Shown one piece after another: positions 16,366 through 26,029 of a stretch of 64,000 bases of DNA. The DNA is from Aeromonas schubertii (GTDB lineage: Bacteria; Pseudomonadota; Gammaproteobacteria; Enterobacterales; Aeromonadaceae). The notes below the pieces were generated by a model that saw only the letters and a program-made list of their open reading frames with translations, was not told where the DNA came from and did not search any database. The stretch lies in contig NZ_CDDB01000109.1 in NCBI RefSeq assembly GCF_000820105.1, positions 30,855 through 94,854 of the forward strand. Direction: 5' to 3'. The translations under genes were made by a program, and so were the position numbers. Position 1 is the first letter of the stretch. Every line of letters begins with the position of its first letter.

Positions 16366-16857
16366 ATGCCCGAACTACTCAATATCGCCCCCTTCTCCTG
16401 GCTTCATATTCTCGCCTGTCTGGCCTGCGGCACCCTGGTCGGGTTGGAGCGGCAACTGCGCGGCAAGCCGGTCGGTATCCGCACCTCTTCTCTCATCATA
16501 CTCGGCAGCTACTGCTTTCTGGCGCTGGCCACTCACCTCAGCCCCCAACCAGCCGATCAGGCGCGCGTCCTCGGCCAACTGGTCACAGGGATCGGCTTCC
16601 TCGGTGCCGGTGTCATGATGACCCAGAATGGTCAGGTACTCGGCGTCACCTCGGCCGCGACGGTCTGGATGCTGGCAGCACTGGGGGCCATGATAGGCCT
16701 CGACATGCTGACCCAATCCATCGCCCTCACTCTGGTCACTCTATCCATTCTGGTGGGGGTCGACTGGATGGAGAGCAGTTTCAAGCAGTTACAACGGGGG
16801 GTACACCGCCGACTCGAGAGCTGGCGGCACAACGACAATCACCCCATGGAGAAGTGA
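16366..16857 (+). CDS. MgtC/SapB-family inner-membrane protein
   Basis: The 163-aa protein has four to five membrane segments and the MgtC signature GTLVGLERQLRGKPVGIRT near the start and GIGFLGAGVMM in the middle. The C-terminal soluble domain of true MgtC is missing, so this is the short SapB-like form. MgtC relatives help with low magnesium or acid and modulate ATP synthase; the role here is unproven. The frame stays open for 570 bases upstream, but the family start and GGGAG before the ATG fix 16366. Confidence 0.85.
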   Translation: MPELLNIAPFSWLHILACLACGTLVGLERQLRGKPVGIRTSSLIILGSYCFLALATHLSPQPADQARVLGQLVTGIGFLGAGVMMTQNGQVLGVTSAATVWMLAALGAMIGLDMLTQSIALTLVTLSILVGVDWMESSFKQLQRGVHRRLESWRHNDNHPMEK

Positions 16858-16861
16858 CCCA

Positions 16862-16886
16862 ATAAAAAGGAGCCCGTTTGGGCTCC
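16862..16886 (-). terminator. Terminator of the hemN transcript (may serve both strands)
   Basis: Stem GGAGCCC / GGGCTCC with 4-base loop; read on the minus strand it is followed by TTTTTATT. It lies between convergent mgtC-like and hemN genes. Confidence 0.85.
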
Positions 16887-16898
16887 GCGATAAGGGGA

Positions 16899-18272
16899 TC
16901 AGATCACCCTGGAGAATTGCTGCTGGCGGGCTCGGCTGCGCAGATAAACGTCGAAGCACATGCAGATGTTGCGGATCAGCAGATGACCGGTCGGGGCAAC
17001 CCGAATGCCTTGCTCATCGATGAAGACCAGGCCATCGTCGACGAAGGTCTGGAGCAACTTGAGGTCTTCGGCAAAATAGTCGGCAAAGACCAGATCGTGC
17101 GCCTGCTCTATCTCGGAAAAATCGAGACGGAAGTTGCAGATCAATCCCTTGATCACGCCACGCCGGATCAGGTCATCCCGATTCAGGGCGCACCCCTTCC
17201 ACTGGGCGTGGCCGAGGGCCTCCACCTGGGCGTAGTACTCCTTGAGCTCCTTCTGATTCTGGGAGTAGGCATCCCCCAGCATGCTGATGGAGGAGACACC
17301 AAGCCCCAGCAGATCACACTCCCCCTGAGTGGTATAACCCTGGAAGTTGCGATGCAGCTTGCCCTCACGCTGGGCTACCGCCAGCTCGTCGTCCGGTTTG
17401 GCGAAGTGATCCATGCCGATAAACTGGTAACCCTGACCGGTCAGAAACTCGATGGTCTCCTGCAGCATGGCCAGCTTCTCCCGCGGCGCCGGCATCTCCT
17501 CCTCTTTCAGCTTGCGCTGGGCGGCGAAACGGCTCGGCAGATGAGCATAGTTGAAGATGGAGAGACGGGCGGGATCGGTCTTGAGCACCTCCTCCAAGGT
17601 ATGGCGGAAGCTCTCCCGGGTCTGCAGTGGCAGACCATAGATGAGATCCAGATTGGTAGAGCGGAACCCCAGCTCACGGGCACGCTCGAGCATGGCCCGG
17701 ATAAAGTCGTTGTCCTGCTCCCGATTGACCGCGACCTGGACCGCCTTGTTGAAGTCCTGCACCCCCAGGCTGATACGGTTGAAGCCCACCTCACGCAGCA
17801 CATCAAGCATGGAGAGCTCAATCTCGCGCGGGTCGACCTCGATACTGATCTCGGCCTGTTCGGCAAAAGAGAAGTGCTCCCGCAGCATGGCCATCAGGCG
17901 ACGGGTCTGGGCCTCGGTCAGGTAGGTGGGTGTACCGCCACCCCAGTGCAATTGGGTTACACTGCGCCCCCCGAAGCGTGGCGCCAGGAAGCGGATTTCC
18001 CGCTCCAGATAGTCGAGATACTGATCGGCCTTGTGCTGATGGCGGGTGATCACCTTGTTGCAGCCGCAGTAATAGCAGAGCTTGTGGCAGAAGGGGATGT
18101 GCACGTAGAGGGAGAGAGGGCGCTGCGGATAGGCCACGGCGGCGACCGCAAACTGATCGAATCCGAAAGCCTCGTCAAACTCCAGGGCCGTCGGATAAGA
18201 GGTATAACGGGGGCCACTGTAGTTGTACTTCTCGATCAGGGCCTGGTCCCAGACTATCTTCTCTGCTTGCAC
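16899..18272 (-). CDS. hemN: Oxygen-independent coproporphyrinogen III oxidase
   Basis: The 457-aa radical-SAM enzyme has the cluster motif HIPFCHKLCYYCGC with cysteines 62, 66 and 69 (same as E. coli HemN) and the GGGTPTYL SAM-binding strand. It decarboxylates coproporphyrinogen III to protoporphyrinogen IX without oxygen. It is last in yihI-DUF2489-hemN and complements hemF at 21.2 kb, giving haem synthesis in both oxygen regimes. Confidence 0.96.
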   Translation of the reverse strand: MQAEKIVWDQALIEKYNYSGPRYTSYPTALEFDEAFGFDQFAVAAVAYPQRPLSLYVHIPFCHKLCYYCGCNKVITRHQHKADQYLDYLEREIRFLAPRFGGRSVTQLHWGGGTPTYLTEAQTRRLMAMLREHFSFAEQAEISIEVDPREIELSMLDVLREVGFNRISLGVQDFNKAVQVAVNREQDNDFIRAMLERARELGFRSTNLDLIYGLPLQTRESFRHTLEEVLKTDPARLSIFNYAHLPSRFAAQRKLKEEEMPAPREKLAMLQETIEFLTGQGYQFIGMDHFAKPDDELAVAQREGKLHRNFQGYTTQGECDLLGLGVSSISMLGDAYSQNQKELKEYYAQVEALGHAQWKGCALNRDDLIRRGVIKGLICNFRLDFSEIEQAHDLVFADYFAEDLKLLQTFVDDGLVFIDEQGIRVAPTGHLLIRNICMCFDVYLRSRARQQQFSRVI

Positions 18273-18296
18273 ATCACGCTCCTCATTGGGCGGCCA

Positions 18297-18746
18297 TCAC
18301 TCCGGCAGGGTGAATATGGCCAGTCTTGCCACATCCTCTTGGATCTGGTCGTTATAGTCGGCCTCATGCTTGACCCGTTCAAGGTCCTGACGCATCCGCT
18401 CACGCTTCTCGAGGGCACTGCGCGCCTCATGAGTGGCGAGATGGCGGATCTTTTCATACAGGCCGTAGAGGCCCGGGTACTGCTCGGGCAGCGGTTGGCT
18501 ATGCACCATCTGCAGGGCATCGAGCAGGTTGGTGAGGCGAATCGCCCCCTCTGAGGGGTCACACTGCCCTTCTTGTACCGCCTTGGCAATGACCTGAACG
18601 CTCTCCAGAATACGCAGGTTACGCGCCCGGATCGCCTGCTGGCGTGTAAGCTGCTGAGCCCTCAACCTGAGCAGGAGGCTGGCGGCATAAGCCGCCACCC
18701 CGGCCAGGATGATGGCCCCGGCCACAGCCAGCCAAATCAGACTCAC
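18297..18746 (-). CDS. DUF2489-family protein with N-terminal membrane anchor
   Basis: The 149-aa protein has one N-terminal membrane segment (about 4-26) and a charged helical body containing DPSEGAIRLTNLLDALQM, typical of DUF2489. Function unknown; the family is usually found between yihI and hemN in Vibrio and Aeromonas relatives. Its start overlaps the yihI end by four bases. Confidence 0.75.
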   Translation of the reverse strand: MSLIWLAVAGAIILAGVAAYAASLLLRLRAQQLTRQQAIRARNLRILESVQVIAKAVQEGQCDPSEGAIRLTNLLDALQMVHSQPLPEQYPGLYGLYEKIRHLATHEARSALEKRERMRQDLERVKHEADYNDQIQEDVARLAIFTLPE

Positions 18747-19270
18747 GGCTTGGACTCAGGCTTGAAATCGGCGTCGAGGAAGCGATCCCACAGCTCGTCA
18801 TCAGTGGCGGGCTCTTCGGCTTCGTCCTCTTCGACCAATCCCAGCTCTTCCATCAGTTGCTGGTGACGAGCCACCATCTGCTCGACCCAGGCCTGATCGG
18901 CCGGGCTCAACGCCTCACCCTCGTCGAGGCGATCGAGCAGCTCGTTGAGGCGATCGTCATTCTCGATAGCGGCCAGCTCCTGCTCGGGAGCCAACATCAG
19001 CGGCTTCTCTTCCTTCACCGGAGCGGCCTTGGGAGCCTGAGGCTTGGCCGCCTCGACCACCAACGCCACCGGCTTGCGGGAGCCGATACGCGGATCTTTC
19101 TGATCCTTCTTGCCAGACTTGCCGCCGCTCTGGGTACCCGAGTGACGGGAGCCTGCCTTCAGCCCCTTGCGCTTGGCTGCGCGCTTGCGCTCACGCCCGG
19201 CCAGGGCGCTCTCCTGAGACTCTTTCTTACCGCCACTCTTGGGCTTGCGAACAGGTTTGTTGGCCGACAT
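18743..19270 (-). CDS. yihI: Der GTPase-activating protein YihI
   Basis: The 175-aa protein has a long basic disordered head rich in K, G, S and R (about 1-75, with GRERKRAAKRKGLKAGSRH) and an acidic tail containing LNELLDRLDEGEALSPADQ. YihI stimulates the GTPase Der (EngA) and so slows 50S ribosome maturation. Gene order csr RNA-yihI-hemN parallels E. coli csrC-yihI-hemN. A hairpin sits in its leader. Confidence 0.9.
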   Translation of the reverse strand: MSANKPVRKPKSGGKKESQESALAGRERKRAAKRKGLKAGSRHSGTQSGGKSGKKDQKDPRIGSRKPVALVVEAAKPQAPKAAPVKEEKPLMLAPEQELAAIENDDRLNELLDRLDEGEALSPADQAWVEQMVARHQQLMEELGLVEEDEAEEPATDDELWDRFLDADFKPESKP

Positions 19271-19304
19271 TGATCTACTCCGGAATACAGTGGTGGAACC
19301 CGCC

Positions 19305-19331
19305 TTAAGATGTCCCGGCAGGGCATCTTAA
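19305..19331 (-). promoter_or_regulatory. Hairpin in the yihI leader
   Basis: TTAAGATG (19305-19312) and CATCTTAA (19324-19331) flank a CCC-GGCA-GGG inner stem, with one unpaired T, forming a long stem about 35 bases before the yihI start. There is no T tract, so it is not a terminator. It could be an RNA control element or a DNA operator; no family recognised. Confidence 0.4.
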
Positions 19332-19483
19332 AGGGACGTGGAGAGGGGGTACAGGAGAGGAGCGCGGGAATGGGATCCGGCACCGATTCTGTCTCGCTTT
19401 TCACGACAGGGCGCAGCTGAGGCGCCTCTCGGGCATATTGCCGCTATTTTGACACAAAACCCGCTGGCGGGTTAATCACGACA

Positions 19484-19513
19484 AAAGAAAAAAGGCAGCC
19501 TATGGCTGCCTTT
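19484..19513 (-). terminator. Terminator of the CsrB-type RNA
   Basis: Read on the minus strand, a stem AAAGGCAGCC / GGCTGCCTTT with ATA loop is followed by a T-rich run (TTTTTTCTTTT). Confidence 0.93.
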
Positions 19514-19767
19514 CGATGTTCTGATGCCCGATGCACCATGTCCGTGCCTCAACAAACTGCGTGAGGTCTGTGGTCATCCTGACCTTATCGTCTCGTCATC
19601 CTGGATTTATTGTTGCGTGTGCTTGCTTTCTTTTAGACTCCTGCCGATTCGCCTCCTGCGAACGACACGAGAGATGGCCTCCTGCACACCCCCTCATCCT
19701 GAGGGTCACCACTCCCTGGTACTTCATTCCCTTGCTACGCTTCGGCACGCCGAAAGCGCTTCCATGA
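19486..19767 (-). ncRNA. csrC: CsrB/CsrC-family sRNA (sponge of the translational regulator CsrA)
   Basis: On the minus strand about 282 nt carry ten GGA motifs, six within CAGGA, many in the loops of small hairpins: CCTCAGGATGAGG, GGTCAGGATGACC and TTCGCAGGAGGCGAA are clear examples. This is the hallmark of CsrB/CsrC/RsmZ RNAs, which sequester CsrA dimers. It lies upstream of yihI on the same strand, where E. coli has csrC, and ends in a strong terminator. No reading frame with a ribosome site runs through it. A UvrY/GacA-type box lies about 150 bases upstream of the proposed start. Whether csrB or csrC is the better name is undecided. Confidence 0.9.
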
Positions 19768-19772
19768 AGCGT

Positions 19773-19800
19773 AATTTAACTCAGTAAATCCCGGGCTCAA
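19773..19800 (-). promoter_or_regulatory. Proposed promoter of the CsrB-type RNA
   Basis: On the minus strand TTGAGC (19800-19795) and TAAATT (19778-19773) are 16 bases apart, placing the start near 19766, just before the first hairpin CTTC-ATG-GAAG. Confidence 0.55.
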
Positions 19801-19914
19801 CAGATAATTTGTCTTATTTAACAACTTAAAAACCACGAGCATTGTTTAACTGAATGAAAAAAAAGAGATTATTTAAAAATTAAATGCAAAATTTCAGCCG
19901 TTGGCCGCCCCGTC
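19801..19914. other. AT-rich stretch between UvrY box and csr promoter
   Basis: This 114-base segment is strongly AT-rich with A runs (AATGAAAAAAAAGAGATTAT), unlike its GC-rich surroundings, and has no reading frame. In E. coli csrB/csrC the same interval binds IHF and bends DNA to bring UvrY to the promoter; the composition here would suit that. Confidence 0.4.
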
Positions 19915-19932
19915 TGTAGGCGATCTCTTACA
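19915..19932. promoter_or_regulatory. UvrY/GacA (BarA-UvrY) box
   Basis: TGTAGG-CGATCT-CTTACA fits the 18-base GacA/UvrY palindrome TGTAAG-N6-CTTACA with one mismatch. Its centre lies about 157 bases upstream of the proposed csr RNA start; such distal placement (about -180) is known for csrB and csrC of E. coli. Confidence 0.72.
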
Positions 19933-19959
19933 AAAAGACGGAGTGATTCCCCCCGCGGC

Positions 19960-20253
19960 TCACAAGTCTCCATGGTGACCGTGGGCCCATTGACCAATGG
20001 TGATCGAGCCATCGGGCGCAAAGGCCTGCTCCTCAATCGCCTGGGTCGCCAGCTCTTCGATATCGAATCTCAACGACGAGAAGGCACGCAGGGCATCGTC
20101 TTCCGAACGCAAGACCAGCCCGGCCATTCGCTCCAACTGTCCCTTGCTGATGTAGCACTGGATCAGCGCCCCCATCATCTGGGCCGGAAAACAGATCCGT
20201 TGCTGTGCAGCCTGCCACTCCTGCAGGTCGGGAAACAAAATATCCTGGTTCAT
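19960..20253 (-). CDS. yrdB: DUF1488-family protein (YrdB-like)
   Basis: The 97-aa soluble protein contains ICFPAQMMGALIQCYISKGQ, and its size and position after aroE match E. coli YrdB (DUF1488). Function unknown. The ATG at 20253 has GGAGAG upstream and gives MNQDILFPDL; the longer open frame overlaps aroE and is not used. It is the last gene of the dprA-aroE operon and ends shortly before the csr upstream region. Confidence 0.8.
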   Translation of the reverse strand: MNQDILFPDLQEWQAAQQRICFPAQMMGALIQCYISKGQLERMAGLVLRSEDDALRAFSSLRFDIEELATQAIEEQAFAPDGSITIGQWAHGHHGDL

Positions 20254-20263
20254 GGCTCTCTCC

Positions 20264-21079
20264 TTATCCCAGCTGACGACGCAACTCGCGCAGCACCTGA
20301 CGGGAACCGGGGCGAATGCCGCGCCAAAGGCTGAAGGCTTCGGCAGCCTGCTCCACCAACATGCCCAGACCATCGATGACCCGCACGGCACCCAATGCCC
20401 GTGCCCAGGCGTTGAAGGGGGTATCACCGGCCCCGTACATCATATCGTAGACCGTCAACTGCCCATGGATGAGGCCGGCAGCCAGCGGGGGTACCTCGCC
20501 GGCCAAACTGGCCGAGGTGGAGTTGATGATGAGATCGAACGGTCCCTCCAGCGCCTCGAAGGAGGCCGCCGAGACATTGCCCAGCTCACCAAACTCGGTG
20601 GCCAGCTGTTCGGCCTTGGCCTGGGTTCGATTGGCGATCACCAGGCTCTGCGGCTGCTCCGCCAACAGAGGAGCCAGAGCCCCCCGGGCCGCCCCTCCTG
20701 CCCCCAATAACAGGATGCGGGCACCGTTAAGCTCGACCTGCTGCTGCTTGAGGTCGGCCACCAGACCGGCGCCATCCGTGTTATCACCGAGCAACACCCC
20801 CTGCCCGGTCATCAGCAGAGTGTTGACTGCACCGGCGCGGCGAGCCCGCTCGGTCAGCTCGGCCGCGATGGCGAAGGCCTGCTCCTTGAAGGGAACGGTC
20901 ACGTTACACCCCTTGCCGCCGCGGGCGAAGAAGAGGTGCAAGGCATCGGCAAACCCATCGAGAGGAGGCTCACAGAGACCATACTCCATCGCCTGATCGG
21001 TCTGCCGGGCAAAGAGGGTGTGAATGAAGGGTGACTTGCTGTGGCGAACCGGGTTGCCAACCACGAGATAGCGATCCAT
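20264..21079 (-). CDS. aroE: Shikimate dehydrogenase (NADP+)
   Basis: The 271-aa enzyme reduces 3-dehydroshikimate in the aromatic amino acid pathway. Start [18 protein letters not shown] binds shikimate, [11 protein letters not shown] holds the catalytic lysine, and [10 protein letters not shown] with NRTQAKAE forms the NADP Rossmann site. Length equals E. coli AroE (272). GGAGCTCTCCG precedes the ATG; the frame open further upstream does not extend the family alignment. Confidence 0.96.
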   Translation of the reverse strand: MDRYLVVGNPVRHSKSPFIHTLFARQTDQAMEYGLCEPPLDGFADALHLFFARGGKGCNVTVPFKEQAFAIAAELTERARRAGAVNTLLMTGQGVLLGDNTDGAGLVADLKQQQVELNGARILLLGAGGAARGALAPLLAEQPQSLVIANRTQAKAEQLATEFGELGNVSAASFEALEGPFDLIINSTSASLAGEVPPLAAGLIHGQLTVYDMMYGAGDTPFNAWARALGAVRVIDGLGMLVEQAAEAFSLWRGIRPGSRQVLRELRRQLG

Positions 21080-21169
21080 CGGAGAGCTCCTGTTACGGCG
21101 AATCATCCGATTTAACGGTTTTTTCCATCCGGCCACAAGCAGCAAGGCCCCATCATGGGGCCCTGCATG

Positions 21170-22081
<912 letters not shown>

Positions 22082-22639
22082 CTAGGCAGGGCGCAGCAGG
22101 GCGCCGGTTCGGGCATCACGGATTTGAGAGGGGTTGCTGCGTCCCCCCACCTCACCGGGCAGCACATAGTCGAGCCTGTCTCCCAGGGCAGTGATCACCT
22201 CGTCCGTGGTGCGTCCCGGGGCCTCACCGGTCAGATTGGCGCTGGTCGAAACCAGTGGTTTTCCGAAGGCACGGCACAGGGCCTTGACCTGGGGGTGGTC
22301 TGTGACCCGCACCGCCAGGGTATCGAACCGGCCGGTCAGCCAGTCTGGCGTGGTCGCACGGGCCGGCATCACCCAAGTGAAAGGGCCGGGCCAGCTGGCA
22401 GTCACGGCATCCCGCTGCGCCTGGGTCAGGGCATCCATATCGATATAGGGAAGCAACTGCTCCAGGCTGTCGGCGATCAGGATCAAACCCTTCTCGACCG
22501 GACGCTGCTTGATGCCAAGCAGCTTGTTAACCGCCACCTTGGAGTCTGGGTCGCAACCGACCCCGAACACCGCCTCGGTGGCATAGGCGATCACCCCGTC
22601 ACGCTCGAGGGCGGCGACCGCACATTCCAGTTCGTTCAT
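22082..22639 (-). CDS. tsaC: Threonylcarbamoyl-AMP synthase TsaC
   Basis: The 185-aa Sua5/YciO/YrdC-family protein has [15 protein letters not shown] near residue 20, [13 protein letters not shown] and the late block [12 protein letters not shown] plus [15 protein letters not shown]. It makes threonylcarbamoyl-AMP for the t6A base in tRNAs reading ANN codons. The chosen ATG gives [19 protein letters not shown]; an earlier ATG (MKRRPTT) at 22675 is possible. Part of the dprA operon. Confidence 0.92.
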   Translation of the reverse strand: MNELECAVAALERDGVIAYATEAVFGVGCDPDSKVAVNKLLGIKQRPVEKGLILIADSLEQLLPYIDMDALTQAQRDAVTASWPGPFTWVMPARATTPDWLTGRFDTLAVRVTDHPQVKALCRAFGKPLVSTSANLTGEAPGRTTDEVITALGDRLDYVLPGEVGGRSNPSQIRDARTGALLRPA

Positions 22640-22711
22640 GTTCACTTTGCTATCCGTTGTGGGCCGGCGCTTCACCGCCGTTTGTTGGAATGCTTCTGTC
22701 GCGCGGAGCCG

Positions 22712-23269
22712 TCACTCCCGCTCGACCTGCTTGCCACACTCCTTGCGCGGACAGACCCAGCGCAGGGAGCCACGCACCCGCTTCTCGACCAGGATTCCCC
22801 AACCACATTCGGAGCAGGGCATGGGCACCGGCTTGTCGTTCACCACGTACTTGCACTCGGGGTAGCGGCTGCAGGAGTAGAACTGCTTGCCATAGCGGGA
22901 GGTACGGCTGATCAGATGCCCCTCTCCACAAGCGGGGCAAGGGATCTGGGTCTCATCCCGTTCCTGCAGAGAGGTCATATGATGGCAGAGAGGAAACTGG
23001 GTGCAGCCGACGAAGAGGCCATAACGCCCCTTCTTGATGGCGAGAGGATGGCCGCAATCGGGACAGGCCGACCCCTCGAGCACCTTCTCGATATCACGTC
23101 CACTGGGGGTCAAAGAGCGGATATAGTCGCAGCCGGGGTAAGCGCTGCAGCCGAGGAAGGGGCCATGCTTGCCCTGGCGGATCACCAGTTCGGCACCGCA
23201 CAGGGGACACGGCTCGCGCTCGAGCGCATGCTCGTGTGCCGAGAAGAGGTTAGGATCGATCTTGGACAT
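22712..23269 (-). CDS. yrdD: Topoisomerase-type zinc-finger protein YrdD
   Basis: The 185-aa protein is built of four C4 zinc ribbons resembling the C-terminal fingers of topoisomerase I: CPLCG...CSAYPGC, CPDCG...CTQFPLC, CPACG...CSRYPEC and CSECG...CPRKEC. No topoisomerase catalytic domain is present. It probably binds single-stranded nucleic acid; the role is unknown. It sits between smg and tsaC as in E. coli. Confidence 0.88.
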   Translation of the reverse strand: MSKIDPNLFSAHEHALEREPCPLCGAELVIRQGKHGPFLGCSAYPGCDYIRSLTPSGRDIEKVLEGSACPDCGHPLAIKKGRYGLFVGCTQFPLCHHMTSLQERDETQIPCPACGEGHLISRTSRYGKQFYSCSRYPECKYVVNDKPVPMPCSECGWGILVEKRVRGSLRWVCPRKECGKQVERE

Positions 23270-23328
23270 GAGTCACCGCGCAGCCAGAGTCCGGATGGGC
23301 CGGATTCTAGCAGCGCGGTCAGCTTCTG

Positions 23329-23802
23329 TCAGTGGAGGACGCCGTCCGACTCGTCGAATACCAGCTCTTCCATCTGCTGGTAGGCATTTTCGCTGCCGGG
23401 CACGTTGAACAGCACCATCATCACCACCCATTTCAGGTCGTCGAGCTCGATCTCCGGAGTATCCAGCTCGAGCAGGCGCTCGATGACGATCTCCCGGGTC
23501 TCGGCGTTGAGCACCTTGGCCTGCTCGAGGAAGAGCAGGAAGCCACGGCACTCGGCACTCAGACGATCCAGCTCCTGAGGGGCATAGATACGCATCGAGC
23601 TGGGCGCACTGCAGGTGACATAAGTCTCCCGCTCGCTGTCATGCAGATTGGCCAGCCGCTCCAGCCAGCCCAGGGCCTTGTAGATTTCGTCCTGATGAAA
23701 ACCGGCACGGCTCAGCTCGTCGGTGAGCTCGTCCTGGTCGATCATGACCTCTGCATCGCTGTGGATGTAGGTCTCGAAAAGGTACATCAATACGTCAAAC
23801 AT
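23329..23802 (-). CDS. smg: Smg family protein (DUF494)
   Basis: The 157-aa acidic protein starts [16 protein letters not shown] and ends with [18 protein letters not shown], both diagnostic for Smg. The function is not settled; it is always found next to dprA. Three bases separate it from dprA. Confidence 0.92.
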   Translation of the reverse strand: MFDVLMYLFETYIHSDAEVMIDQDELTDELSRAGFHQDEIYKALGWLERLANLHDSERETYVTCSAPSSMRIYAPQELDRLSAECRGFLLFLEQAKVLNAETREIVIERLLELDTPEIELDDLKWVVMMVLFNVPGSENAYQQMEELVFDESDGVLH

Positions 23803-23805
23803 GAT

Positions 23806-24903
23806 TCACCCTCCTCTTCTGACATATCCACCTGCCACCGCCAGCACCTTGCCTTCCAACTCCAGCTCGATCAGCTGTCCCAGGACGTCTTCGACCGGAA
23901 GACGGGACCTGGCGGCAACGACATCCACACTGGTGACCTCGTAATCTACGTTATCCAACAAGCCGGCCTCTGGCAATCGACTCTTTTCGCAATGGCTGAC
24001 CATACGGTCAGCTGAGGGGCGAGGAGGCGGCCAGAGCAGCTCTTCCACTATATCGGCCGCATCCATCACAAGTTTTGCCCCTTGTTGTATGAGGCGGTTG
24101 CTACCGGTCGCTTGCAGATTCAAAGGAGTGCCAGGCACCGCAAACACCTCCCTTCCCTGCTCCAGGGCATAGCGTGCCGTGATGAGTGACCCGCTCTGCT
24201 CGGTCGCCTCCACCACCAGCGTCCCCAGGGAGAGACCGCTGATGATGCGATTACGACGGGGAAAGTGTTCGGCCAGCGGCCCCTGGCCAGGTTCAAACTC
24301 CGAGACCAGCACCCCACCTTGTTCCAGAATGCGCTCCGACAGCGCACCGTGCCGCCGGGGATAGATGCGATCAAGGCCTGAGCCCAGCACGCCTATGGTG
24401 ATGCCCCCCGCCTCGAGCGCAGCCTGATGACAGGCCCCATCGATGCCCAGTGCCAGACCTGAGGTAATGGTCAGACCCGCGGCGACCAGGTCGCAGGCCA
24501 GATCACGGGCACAGGCAAGGCCGGCATGGGTGGGATGACGGCTGCCGACCATGGCCAGCTGGGGCTGCGCCAGCCGCTCAGGCTCCCCCTTGCACCAGAG
24601 CAGTAGCGGGGCAGCAGGAATCTCTTTGAGACGAGGGGGATAACAGGGGTGATCGGGGGTCAACAGGTGGTGATGAGGCGCCTCACACCAGGAAAGAAGC
24701 GCAGAGAGGGCGGGAGAAGGGCGATGAAGCGCATCAATCTGACTGCGGGTGAGGCCCCACTCGCTCAACTGCTGTGTCGGGGCAGATAACAGCGCCGAGA
24801 TCTCACCGCCGACCTGTTCCAACAGCCGCCATGCGGTCACAGGGCCAACCCCGGGCACCGCCCACAGGGTCAGCCACCGGAGCACGCCGTCATCAGGGGG
24901 CAT
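23806..24903 (-). CDS. dprA: DNA-processing protein DprA
   Basis: The 365-aa protein has a SAM-like head (about 1-60), the Rossmann-fold DprA core with GSRHPTHAGLACARDLA and ALGIDGACHQAALEAGG, and a C-terminal winged-helix (about 300-365, LPVEDVLGQLIELELEGK). It loads RecA on incoming single strands in natural transformation; with comF in this window this fits competence genes common in Aeromonas. Its start overlaps the LysM gene end by 11 bases. Confidence 0.94.
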   Translation of the reverse strand: MPPDDGVLRWLTLWAVPGVGPVTAWRLLEQVGGEISALLSAPTQQLSEWGLTRSQIDALHRPSPALSALLSWCEAPHHHLLTPDHPCYPPRLKEIPAAPLLLWCKGEPERLAQPQLAMVGSRHPTHAGLACARDLACDLVAAGLTITSGLALGIDGACHQAALEAGGITIGVLGSGLDRIYPRRHGALSERILEQGGVLVSEFEPGQGPLAEHFPRRNRIISGLSLGTLVVEATEQSGSLITARYALEQGREVFAVPGTPLNLQATGSNRLIQQGAKLVMDAADIVEELLWPPPRPSADRMVSHCEKSRLPEAGLLDNVDYEVTSVDVVAARSRLPVEDVLGQLIELELEGKVLAVAGGYVRRGG

Positions 24904-25984
24904 CGACCGAATAACCTACCCGAACCATGTCCCGACTCTGCAGGATCAGTCCGTAGCTCATGCGGTCATAGACCCGAAACAACATGACGCGCGCCACCGA
25001 CTCGGGAGGCAATTGCAGGGTCGGATCAGAGCGGAAGGCGCGATCGAAATCACTCGCCGTGTCCCGATAAACCGGTTGTTCGCCGCGCGTCTGCACCAGA
25101 GCCATGCCGGGACGCTTCACATCCAGCACGCTACCGGGGGCCATGTGGTCCAGCGCCCCCTTGTTGATCAGCACCACATCCAGCTTGCCCGCGACACTCA
25201 TCCGATTGGGCATGTCGACGATGACCCCGTTGAGGATCGGTGCCGCCCCCTTGGGGGCGAAGAGCGCCTGCCGCTCCTCAGGCCCCGGCAAGGGCATCAG
25301 CCTGTCGCCCTGACGCACCTCTTGGCGGTTGGCGATCAGGGTGGCCTGGGTCTGACCGTTAGACCACTGCATATCGGCACGCACTATGCCGGTCAGGGTG
25401 GCCTCCTGGCCGAGCCAGTCACCACTCTTGGGATCCCGATACTCGCGACCGGGGCGATAGACACCGTACTCCCTGCCGGGTTCCAGTCTTCCCTGCACGA
25501 AGAGGGGGTGGTGATCGAGGATGGCCTGCTGCCCTTCGTTGTTGCCCAGCACATAGGGGAGACCCTCACCCTGTTTCGGGCCGGAGAAGAGGAGATCCTG
25601 ATTCAGGAAGGGGGAGATGGCGGAGAGAGGCAGGGCCGGCACGGGATTGAGTTTGTTGTCACTGCGCACCCGGGGGGAGAGGGTGATCACCCGCTTTGTC
25701 CCCCCGCCATCCCGAACCAGTTGCGGCTGACCATCGACCCAGGTCAGATGAAGGATATCCCCCGGGTAGATCCAGTGGGGATCGGCTATCTGGGGATTTC
25801 CCTTCCACAGGGTTGGCCATTGCCAGGGTTTCTGTAGATAATGTCCGGCTATATCCCACAGGGTGTCCCCACGCTGGACCGTATAGGTCTCTGGATACCC
25901 TTTGCGCAGGGCAAGCGACTCTGCTGCAACCCCGAGCGTGGAACCAAACAACAGGAAAATCAGGGCAGTTCGCGTCAGATTCAT
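24893..25984 (-). CDS. LysM-domain envelope protein
   Basis: The 363-aa protein has a signal peptide (cleavage likely after LGVAAES) and one LysM domain at about 33-82 (YTVQRGDTLWDIAGHYL ... IYPGDILHLTW). A long C-terminal part without a recognised enzyme motif follows. It binds murein in the periplasm. In many gammaproteobacteria it lies upstream of dprA and divergent from def, as here. It is the first gene of the dprA-yrdB operon. Confidence 0.88.
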   Translation of the reverse strand: MNLTRTALIFLLFGSTLGVAAESLALRKGYPETYTVQRGDTLWDIAGHYLQKPWQWPTLWKGNPQIADPHWIYPGDILHLTWVDGQPQLVRDGGGTKRVITLSPRVRSDNKLNPVPALPLSAISPFLNQDLLFSGPKQGEGLPYVLGNNEGQQAILDHHPLFVQGRLEPGREYGVYRPGREYRDPKSGDWLGQEATLTGIVRADMQWSNGQTQATLIANRQEVRQGDRLMPLPGPEERQALFAPKGAAPILNGVIVDMPNRMSVAGKLDVVLINKGALDHMAPGSVLDVKRPGMALVQTRGEQPVYRDTASDFDRAFRSDPTLQLPPESVARVMLFRVYDRMSYGLILQSRDMVRVGYSVDAP

Positions 25985-26029
25985 AACACTCCTTGTGTCC
26001 TCTGCGGGGGCCTGTGACTGTTTTTTGCC

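Noticed and set aside
19458-19473. Second terminator (AACCCGC / GCGGGTT) after the csr RNA
   Set aside because: A short stem with a two-base loop and a weak T run; the upstream terminator at 19484-19513 is sufficient.
21146-21162. GGCCCC / GGGGCC palindrome between hemF and aroE
   Set aside because: No T tract on the minus strand and it sits inside a conserved operon.
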